Of a stretch of DNA of 6,903 bases, positions 1 through 5,273 are shown one piece after another; the first letter of the stretch is position 1; each line of letters opens with the position of its first letter. This stretch comes from an uncultured Clostridia bacterium. GTDB lineage: Bacteria > Bacillota > Clostridia > Christensenellales > UBA1242. Made by a program: the position numbers and the translations under genes. The DNA is taken from assembly GCA_905236445.1 (NCBI GenBank), contig CAJOPQ010000048.1:1-6903 (forward strand). Reading direction: 5' to 3'. The notes below the pieces were generated by a model. The model ran no database searches. It had not been told where the DNA came from and saw nothing but the letters and a program-made list of their open reading frames with translations.

Positions 1-669
1 ACTAAGTTGGGATATAATCTTGGCGATATGCGATTTAGCATCTTTGGTGCAGTGCTAATTGGCAAAAACAATTATTTTAAGAAATCTGATGAGGTCGCTA
101 TCGCATTGGCTGGGCCTATAGTTAATCTTGCATTAGCACTTATTTTTGTTGCTCTATGGTGGATTTTTCCTGCGACTTACTCAATTACTTACTTTTTCGT
201 TCAGGCTAATATGGCTTTGTTCATAACTAATATGCTACCATTATTTCCACTAGATGCGGGAAGAATTATCCTTGCTTTGATCAAAGGCAACGCCAAGGCT
301 AGTAAGATATATAGACTATATAGATTGAATAGCATTTTGGTGGCTATAATTCTTGTTGCACTATTTGTAATAAGTGCTTTTGGTAGAATCAATCTAAGTC
401 TTCTATTTGTCGCCATTCTACTTATAATATCTGCTTTTGACACTAAGAATGCTGTCTATTACGATTATTCTGCAATAGAGAAGACAACTAATGACTATGT
501 TAGCATATTGCCTGTCAAAACATATATTATCCCAGTCGACACACCAAAGCAGAAAATTTTGCGTTTAATTAACAAAAACTCTTATTCTGTTTTTTGTTTT
601 GTAGACAAAAGTGGTACAATACTTAAGACTATGTCAGAAAAAGATGTGGTCAAGCATTTGACTAAATAG
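1..669 (+). CDS. Site-2 protease family (M50) membrane metalloprotease, SpoIVFB-like, 5'-truncated
   Basis: This is the C-terminal 222 residues of an intramembrane zinc metalloprotease; the frame is open to the left edge, so the true start is outside. Seen: an AGP-containing membrane helix (nt ~94-160, VAIALAGPIVNLAL), a second hydrophobic stretch leading into NMLPLFPLDAGR (nt ~229-264), then two further hydrophobic segments (nt ~325-380 and ~395-440). The Asp codon at 253-255 matches the conserved zinc-liganding Asp of the M50 family, whose usual motif is NxxPxxPLDGGR; here the first Gly is Ala. The HExxH motif should lie before the window. The last ~50 residues (IIPVDTPKQKILRLI to the end) look like half of a CBS-type domain, as in SpoIVFB, which cleaves pro-sigma-K in the mother cell of sporulating Bacillota. 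SpoIVFB itself is an inference: other M50/CBS proteases share this layout. It lies 18 nt before recO and is probably cotranscribed with it. Confidence 0.8.
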   Translation, partial: TKLGYNLGDMRFSIFGAVLIGKNNYFKKSDEVAIALAGPIVNLALALIFVALWWIFPATYSITYFFVQANMALFITNMLPLFPLDAGRIILALIKGNAKASKIYRLYRLNSILVAIILVALFVISAFGRINLSLLFVAILLIISAFDTKNAVYYDYSAIEKTTNDYVSILPVKTYIIPVDTPKQKILRLINKNSYSVFCFVDKSGTILKTMSEKDVVKHLTK

Positions 670-674
670 ATTAC

Positions 675-680
675 AAAGGT
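675..680 (+). promoter_or_regulatory. Ribosome binding site of recO, supporting a TTG start
   Basis: AAAGGT lies 7 nt before the TTG at 688, in the short gap after the protease stop codon. No ATG occurs in frame near the conserved RecO N-terminus, so this site decides the start. Confidence 0.65.
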
Positions 681-687
681 AATAATA

Positions 688-1389
688 TTGGAAGAAATAA
701 GAATTAAAGGCATTATTATAGATGCGATAGATTATAGAGAGTATGATAGGCTTATCACCATATTCACTTTTGATATAGGGGTAATTAGGGCTGTTGTCAA
801 AGGTGTTAAGAAATCCACTGCGAAATCACGATTTGCCGGACAAATACTTAATTTTGTCGACCTTATCCTATCTAAGCGAGGAGAATATTATACTGTAATT
901 TCTGCAGACTTGATTGAGTCGTATTATAATATTGCGTCCTCATACGATAGTTTCTTGCTAGCCACAGATATAATTAAGGTTATCAAGTATGTTGCGAAAT
1001 TCAATCCAACTAGTAGCGAACTATTTGCAACATTTCTGTCAACTATTAATATTCTTAATTCTTCAGATATCAATCATAATCTAGTATATCTTAAGTTCTT
1101 GCTAGAGACTATGAAAAGCCTAGGATATATACACGAATTTAATATTTGCGAGAAATGTGGCGAAAGAATCCAAGATTATGGTGTAGTCGATAATATTAGT
1201 GGTGCAATAGTTTGTCAGTCATGTGCCACAAACGGCTCGACCAAATTATCTGCACAACATCTAGATTATATCAGCAGTGTTGCACAAGCTAGTTATGTAG
1301 AACTTGGCTCTATTGCGATACAAGAAAATGATTTGTTGGATATACTCAAGGCTGTACAACTTGTGTTCAAATTATCTATTGCTATGTAA
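688..1389 (+). CDS. recO: DNA repair protein RecO
   Basis: RecO works in the RecFOR pathway: it binds ssDNA and SSB, anneals complementary strands and, with RecR, loads RecA at gaps in the cytoplasm. The 233-aa product is close to the family's usual length of about 240-260. The N-terminal OB-fold segment (residues ~1-80) carries the expected pattern KGIIIDAIDYREYDRLITIFT, followed by GVIRAVVKGVKK. A helical middle section follows. A four-Cys zinc knuckle is intact at Cys154/Cys157 (CEKC) and Cys176/Cys179 (CQSC). Translation most likely starts at TTG 688, because the family consensus begins here and an AAAGGT site is 7 nt upstream. It is probably the second gene of an operon with the upstream protease, and a hairpin terminator follows 14 nt after the stop. 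Nothing suggests damage or transfer. Confidence 0.93.
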   Translation: MEEIRIKGIIIDAIDYREYDRLITIFTFDIGVIRAVVKGVKKSTAKSRFAGQILNFVDLILSKRGEYYTVISADLIESYYNIASSYDSFLLATDIIKVIKYVAKFNPTSSELFATFLSTINILNSSDINHNLVYLKFLLETMKSLGYIHEFNICEKCGERIQDYGVVDNISGAIVCQSCATNGSTKLSAQHLDYISSVAQASYVELGSIAIQENDLLDILKAVQLVFKLSIAM

Positions 1390-1403
1390 TGTAAAATATG
1401 TAT

Positions 1404-1440
1404 GGCAACTTGCAATTGTATGGTGGCAAGTTGTTTTTTT
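1404..1440 (+). terminator. Intrinsic terminator after recO
   Basis: CAACTTGC (1406-1413) pairs perfectly with GCAAGTTG (1426-1433) around a 12-nt loop. G-T pairs can extend the base to 1404-1405/1434-1435. Seven T's follow at 1434-1440. This ends the protease-recO transcript and separates it from ppdK. Confidence 0.85.
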
Positions 1441-1479
1441 ATTGTATAGATGATTTTTAAAAAAACTAAAATTTATTAA

Positions 1480-1507
1480 AAAATTGCGAATTTAGAGTTG
1501 CAATTTT
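1480..1507 (+). repeat. 8-bp inverted repeat overlapping the ppdK -35 box (possible operator)
   Basis: AAAATTGC (1480-1487) and GCAATTTT (1500-1507) are perfect inverted copies separated by 12 nt. The right arm covers the -35 hexamer of the predicted ppdK promoter. The half-site centres are 20 bp apart, compatible with a dimeric regulator on one face of DNA. The region is very AT-rich, so chance is a real alternative. No regulator can be named. Confidence 0.35.
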
Positions 1508-1526
1508 GTAGCATATTATATATAAT
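1498..1526 (+). promoter_or_regulatory. Sigma-A-type promoter for ppdK
   Basis: The -35 hexamer TTGCAA (1498-1503) and a perfect -10 TATAAT (1521-1526) are separated by exactly 17 nt. Transcription would begin near 1533, giving a leader of about 47 nt. In that leader GGGAG (1563-1567) serves as the ribosome binding site 12 nt before the ATG at 1580. No riboswitch-sized structure fits in this leader. Confidence 0.75.
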
Positions 1527-1579
1527 AATATTCGGTTGTTAGAGCCACAAAATAAATTAAACGGGAGAAAAAAACTTAT

Positions 1580-4222
1580 ATGGCAAAAAAATATGTATAT
1601 TTGTTTAGCGAAGGTAATGCCCAGATGAGAGAACTTCTTGGTGGTAAAGGTGCCAACCTTGCCGAGATGACTAATCTAGGTTTGCCAGTTCCACAAGGTT
1701 TTACTATCACAACAGAAGCCTGCACACAATACTATGAAGATGGCAGACAAATTAATGATAGCATTAGAGCTGAGATTATGGAATACATCGCAAAAATGGA
1801 AAACATAACAGGCAAGAAATTCGGCGACAAAGAGAATCCTCTACTAGTTTCTGTTAGATCAGGTGCTAGAGCTTCCATGCCGGGTATGATGGATACTATC
1901 CTTAACCTTGGTCTTAATGAGGAAGTTGTAGAGACTTTATCAAAGAAGAGTGGTAATCCAAGATGGGCTTGGGACTGCTACAGAAGATTTATTCAAATGT
2001 TCTCTGATGTAGTTATGGAAGTAGGCAAGAAATACTTCGAGAAACTTATTGATGAGTTGAAGGAAGAAAAAGGCGTTGTATACGACGTTGACTTGACTGC
2101 AGACGATCTTAAGAGACTTGCTAACGAATTTAAAGCAGAATACAAGAAACAATTAGGCAAAGATTTCCCTGATGATCCTAAGGAACAATTATTCGAGGCT
2201 ATTAAGGCTGTATTTAGATCTTGGGACAATCCAAGAGCAAACGTATATCGTATGGATCACGACATTCCTTATTCTTGGGGAACTGCTGTTAACGTACAGA
2301 TGATGGCATTCGGTAACATGGGTGAGACATCTGGTACTGGTGTTGCATTTACACGTAATCCTGCAACTGGTGAGAAAGGTCTTATGGGTGAATTCTTGAT
2401 GAATGCACAAGGTGAGGACGTTGTTGCTGGTGTTAGAACTCCTATGCCAATTCAGAAGATGGCAGAAGTTATGCCAGAAGTATATGAGCAATTCCAAGAA
2501 ATTTGCAATACTCTAGAGAATCACTATAGAGATATGCAAGATATGGAATTCACAATTGAAGATAAGAAATTATACATGCTTCAGACAAGAAATGGTAAGA
2601 GAACAGCTGCTGCTGCTATCAAGATTGCTTGCGACCTTATTGACGAAGGTATGATAACTGAGCAAGAAGCATTGATGCAAATTGACGCTAAGACTCTAGA
2701 TATGTTGCTTCACCCAACATTCGATGCTAATGCATTGAAAGAAGCAGATAAGAACAATGTAGTAGGTAAGGGTATTGCTGCATCTCCGGGTGCTGCTGCT
2801 GGTACTATTGTATTTACTGCAGAAGATGCTGTAAAGTATGGCAAAGCTGGCCAGAAGGTTGTCCTAGTTAGACTAGAGACTAGCCCAGAAGATATTGAGG
2901 GTATGAAATATTCTCAAGGTATCCTAACAGTTCGTGGTGGTCAAACATCTCACGCTGCCGTTGTTGCACGTGGTATGGGTACTTGCTGTGTATCTGGTTG
3001 TGGCGATATTAAGATGGACGAAGAGAACAAGTGCTTCACACTTGCTGGTAAAGTATTCCACGAGGGAGATGCATTATCTCTTGATGGTTCTACTGGTAAC
3101 ATCTACGATACTCTTATCAAGACTGTTCCTGCCGATCCTAACAGTGGATATTTCGGTCGTATTATGAAGTTGGCAGACAAGTATAAGAAACTTGGTGTTA
3201 GAACTAATGCAGACACTCCTGCTGATGCACAACGTGCTTTTGAGCTTGGTGCACAAGGTATTGGTCTATGCCGTACAGAGCATATGTTCTTCGATCCAGA
3301 TAGAATTGGTGCATTTAGAGAAATGATCTGTGCTGATACAGTAGAGGAGAGAGAGGCTGCTCTTGCAAAAATAGAGCCAATGCAACAGAAAGACTTCGAG
3401 GCATTGATGGAAGCATTGAAGGGTATGCCTGTAACTATTAGATTCCTAGATCCACCTCTACACGAATTCGTTCCTACTGCAGAGGAAGATATTGCTGCTC
3501 TTGCTAAGACTCAAGGTAAGACAGTTGCAGAAATTAAGCAACTTATTGCAAGTTTGCACGAGTTCAACCCAATGATGGGACATCGTGGATGCAGACTAAC
3601 TGTTACTTATCCAGAGATTGCAGTTATGCAGACTAAGGCTGTTATCAAGGCTGCTATCAATGTAGCTAAGAGACATCCAGATTGGAAAGTTGTTCCTGAG
3701 ATTATGATTCCACTTGTTGGAGAAGTAAAAGAATTACAATTCGTTAAGAAGACAGTTGTTGAGACAGCTGATGCAGTTATCAAAGAGGCTAAGTCTAATA
3801 TAACTTACGAAGTTGGTACTATGATTGAGATTCCAAGAGCTGCGCTTACTGCTGATGAGATTGCTAAAGAGGCAGATTTCTTCTGCTTTGGTACTAACGA
3901 TCTTACTCAGATGACATTCGGTTTCAGCCGTGATGATGCTGGTAAGTTCTTACCATCATATTATGCTAATAAGATATACGAGTCTGATCCATTTGCTAGA
4001 CTAGATACGACTGGTGTTGGTAAATTAATGGATATGGCTATTAAGCTAGGTAAAGGTGTTAAGCCATCACTTCATGCAGGTATCTGTGGTGAGCATGGTG
4101 GAGATCCTTCTAGTATTGAATTCTGTCATAAGATTGGTCTAGACTATGTATCTTGTTCTCCATTCAGAGTTCCTATTGCTAGACTTGCTGCTGCGCAAGC
4201 TGCCATTAGAGACGCTAAATAA
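1580..4222 (+). CDS. ppdK: Pyruvate, phosphate dikinase
   Basis: PPDK interconverts pyruvate + ATP + Pi with PEP + AMP + PPi in the cytoplasm. In fermentative Clostridia it often acts in glycolysis as a PPi-linked partner or replacement of pyruvate kinase, or in gluconeogenesis. The 880-aa length is typical (the Clostridium symbiosum enzyme is ~874). Domains in order: N-terminal ATP-grasp nucleotide-binding region (~1-345) with GGKGANLAEM at 21-30, RSGARASMPGMMDT at ~93-106 and LQTRNGKR at ~334-341; swivelling phosphohistidine domain with GGQTSHAAVVAR, catalytic His458; C-terminal PEP/pyruvate TIM barrel (~540-875) with CRTEHMFF (Arg565), TIRFLDPPLHEF (Arg621), GTNDLTQMTFGFSRDD (771-786) and HAGICGEHGG with catalytic Cys836. 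Thr456, two residues before the catalytic His, matches the site modified by PPDK regulatory proteins; no such regulator gene is in the window. It has its own promoter and terminator, so it is monocistronic. Frequent GGT, GCT and GTT codons fit high expression. Confidence 0.98.
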   Translation: MAKKYVYLFSEGNAQMRELLGGKGANLAEMTNLGLPVPQGFTITTEACTQYYEDGRQINDSIRAEIMEYIAKMENITGKKFGDKENPLLVSVRSGARASMPGMMDTILNLGLNEEVVETLSKKSGNPRWAWDCYRRFIQMFSDVVMEVGKKYFEKLIDELKEEKGVVYDVDLTADDLKRLANEFKAEYKKQLGKDFPDDPKEQLFEAIKAVFRSWDNPRANVYRMDHDIPYSWGTAVNVQMMAFGNMGETSGTGVAFTRNPATGEKGLMGEFLMNAQGEDVVAGVRTPMPIQKMAEVMPEVYEQFQEICNTLENHYRDMQDMEFTIEDKKLYMLQTRNGKRTAAAAIKIACDLIDEGMITEQEALMQIDAKTLDMLLHPTFDANALKEADKNNVVGKGIAASPGAAAGTIVFTAEDAVKYGKAGQKVVLVRLETSPEDIEGMKYSQGILTVRGGQTSHAAVVARGMGTCCVSGCGDIKMDEENKCFTLAGKVFHEGDALSLDGSTGNIYDTLIKTVPADPNSGYFGRIMKLADKYKKLGVRTNADTPADAQRAFELGAQGIGLCRTEHMFFDPDRIGAFREMICADTVEEREAALAKIEPMQQKDFEALMEALKGMPVTIRFLDPPLHEFVPTAEEDIAALAKTQGKTVAEIKQLIASLHEFNPMMGHRGCRLTVTYPEIAVMQTKAVIKAAINVAKRHPDWKVVPEIMIPLVGEVKELQFVKKTVVETADAVIKEAKSNITYEVGTMIEIPRAALTADEIAKEADFFCFGTNDLTQMTFGFSRDDAGKFLPSYYANKIYESDPFARLDTTGVGKLMDMAIKLGKGVKPSLHAGICGEHGGDPSSIEFCHKIGLDYVSCSPFRVPIARLAAAQAAIRDAK

Positions 4223-4279
4223 TTATTTGTGGTAGTTCCATGTGATGTTTAGTAATTAGACATTATATGTGACTATATA

Positions 4280-4326
4280 CATGATACCATTTTTCTATCA
4301 TCCTTAAGTGTTAAAATAGTATCATG
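4280..4326. repeat. 14-bp imperfect inverted repeat in the ppdK 3' region
   Basis: CATGATACCATTTT (4280-4293) pairs with AAAATAGTATCATG (4313-4326) with one mismatch (4288/4318) around a 19-nt loop. No T tract follows on the + strand; the terminator hairpin begins only 3 nt later. On the - strand it lies just beyond the stop of the opposing gene and could act as a weak stop or 3' stabiliser. The left arm shares CAxGATACC with the 5' arm of the next hairpin (4327-4335). Confidence 0.5.
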
Positions 4327-4328
4327 CA

Positions 4329-4355
4329 AGATACCCTACGGGGTATCTTTTTTTT
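4329..4355 (+). terminator. Intrinsic terminator after ppdK, with a TACG tetraloop
   Basis: AGATACCC (4329-4336) pairs perfectly with GGGTATCT (4341-4348), closed as C-TACG-G, an exceptionally stable UNCG-type loop. T's run from 4348 to 4355. It lies 106 nt after the ppdK stop. On the opposite strand only a weak T-rich run follows, so it is mainly a + strand terminator. The last codons and stop of the opposing gene are inside this hairpin. Confidence 0.88.
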
Positions 4356-5025
4356 GTAACAAATCATCTAGAATACTTGCTATACACTCTGGCAATAAGC
4401 TGTTGTGTTTTTCTCTTAATAATTTGCTTGCAGGAATATACAACTCTAATGTATCTTCTGTTACAGATTCAACTTCTATATTCTTAACACATATGTTATA
4501 ATCCATATTAGTTAGATGTGGTCTTAAAGACTCTTGTAGTCTTACAACAAATTCCTCAGTATTCAACTTGTTTTCACGCGCATTATATTTACTAATATCT
4601 ATATAAATATTATTAATATTATAACTAACTATTATCGGACATTTTGTCATATGGGATACGACATTTTGTCCGCACGATTGGTCTACCCATGGTAATTTTG
4701 TCCTATGCCTACCATAGAATAATAGGTCTGAGTTAATGTAGATATACATTCTGTGATCTTTGGATAAGGCTTTCTTAATCACTTGTTTTTGCTCTAAATC
4801 TGATAGTAGTCTACCCAATGTCCTAATGCTAAGGTGCAGAATAGGTAGATCACTCTGTATCTTCGGATAGGTTATCATAACATATCTTTTGCCATTAATT
4901 ATCATGGTCTTTGCTCTGCCACTATTGTAGAGTGTTATTAGATAGTCTAATAGCAAGCATTGATCGTGATTCACACCAATCTCAATCAGAATGTTTTGTT
5001 CAAATCTATAAATATATTCTCTCAT
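4336..5025 (-). CDS. Putative replication initiator: winged helix plus DnaA domain I-like C-terminus
   Basis: No named family was recognised with certainty; the function is inferred from layout. The start chosen is ATG 5023-5025 (229 aa), because AAAGGA lies 5 nt upstream. An in-frame ATG at 5085 would add 20 residues but overlaps the predicted -35 box. Residues ~20-97 look like a winged helix: helix CLLLDYLITLYNS, strand ITYPKIQSDLPIL, recognition-helix region SIRTLGRLLSDLEQKQVI, wing RMYIYI. This resembles phage and plasmid replisome organisers. Residues ~104-156 are a polar, Asn/Ile/Tyr-rich linker whose DNA carries the dyad repeats and AT-rich tract. Residues ~157-224 resemble DnaA domain I (DnaA_N): VVRLQESLRPHL, then Y, VKNIEVES, DTLELYIP and LLPECIASILDDLL follow the spacing of B. 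subtilis DnaA. That domain self-associates and contacts helicase-loading proteins. The gene lies downstream of the coupling-protein gene, convergent with ppdK. A transcription regulator is the alternative. Confidence 0.65.
   Translation of the reverse strand: MREYIYRFEQNILIEIGVNHDQCLLLDYLITLYNSGRAKTMIINGKRYVMITYPKIQSDLPILHLSIRTLGRLLSDLEQKQVIKKALSKDHRMYIYINSDLLFYGRHRTKLPWVDQSCGQNVVSHMTKCPIIVSYNINNIYIDISKYNARENKLNTEEFVVRLQESLRPHLTNMDYNICVKNIEVESVTEDTLELYIPASKLLREKHNSLLPECIASILDDLLQKKDTP
4582..4635. other. Candidate DNA unwinding element (54 bp, 50 A/T)
   Basis: Only four of the 54 bases are C, and none is G. The tract directly abuts the repeat cluster and codes for the Asn/Ile/Tyr-rich end of the initiator linker. 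AT-rich tracts next to initiator sites are the usual melting region of iteron-type origins; that role here is inferred. Confidence 0.45.
4637..4703. repeat. Three iteron-like dyads, consensus GGACAAAATGTCC, inside the initiator gene
   Basis: On the + strand the copies are GGACATTTTGTCA (4637-4649), CGACATTTTGTCC (4659-4671) and GGTAATTTTGTCC (4691-4703). Each is a 5-bp-arm dyad around a 3-bp A/T centre. The first two differ from the consensus at one end base, and the third keeps one arm only. Centres 4643, 4665 and 4697 are 22 and 32 bp apart, about two and three helical turns. This suggests binding sites for the protein encoded by the same gene, forming an origin together with the adjacent AT-rich tract. 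Confidence 0.6.
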
Positions 5026-5030
5026 TTGGT

Positions 5031-5036
5031 TCCTTT
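5031..5036 (-). promoter_or_regulatory. Ribosome binding site fixing the initiator start at 5025
   Basis: On the - strand AAAGGA lies 5 nt before the ATG at 5025-5023. No comparable site precedes the upstream in-frame ATG at 5085, so the shorter 229-aa product is preferred. Confidence 0.7.
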
Positions 5037-5056
5037 GTTGAAAATTTTTCTCTAAG

Positions 5057-5085
5057 ATAATATATCTAGATTGAACAAGACACAA
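5057..5085 (-). promoter_or_regulatory. Candidate promoter of the initiator gene
   Basis: On the - strand TTGTGT (5085-5080) and TATTAT (5062-5057) are 17 nt apart. Transcription would begin near 5050, leaving a leader of about 25 nt that includes the ribosome binding site. The match is moderate in a very AT-rich region. An independent promoter is expected because a terminator lies between this gene and the coupling-protein gene. Confidence 0.45.
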
Positions 5086-5187
5086 ATTTTAGTGACATTA
5101 ATATTGCCAAAATTTTCTGTATAACAAAAAACCTAGACAAACCTTAATTTTGTATTTAAGTTTTGCTAAAAATTTTTAAAGTTGTGT

Positions 5188-5222
5188 AAAAAAAATCTAA
5201 AGGAGCGATAACTCCTTTAGAT
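5188..5222 (-). terminator. Intrinsic terminator after the coupling-protein gene
   Basis: ATCTAAAGGAG (5195-5205) pairs perfectly over 11 bp with CTCCTTTAGAT (5212-5222) around a 6-nt loop. On the - strand eight T's (5195-5188) complete the signal. It lies about 50 nt past the stop of the coupling protein. The rest of the 248-nt gap (5026-5273) holds the initiator promoter and several AAAATTTT-type tracts; no further gene is supported there. Confidence 0.88.
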
Positions 5223-5273
5223 ATAACAAACTTAAAATAAATGTGATTAATTAAGTATAGATTAATAGCAATA

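Noticed and set aside
1390..1579. Riboswitch or leader RNA upstream of ppdK
   Set aside because: The strong hairpin here is the recO terminator, and the predicted ppdK leader is only about 47 nt.
2934..3256. Overlapping reading frames within ppdK on both strands
   Set aside because: They lie inside the fully conserved swivel domain of ppdK and have no start signals or recognisable domains.
4223..4330. tRNA gene or classical att site at the supposed element boundary
   Set aside because: No cloverleaf and no convincing direct repeat are visible; the second end of any element is outside the window.
5026..5085. Upstream ATG at 5085 as start of the initiator-like gene
   Set aside because: It overlaps the predicted -35 box and has no ribosome binding site, whereas ATG 5025 has AAAGGA 5 nt upstream.
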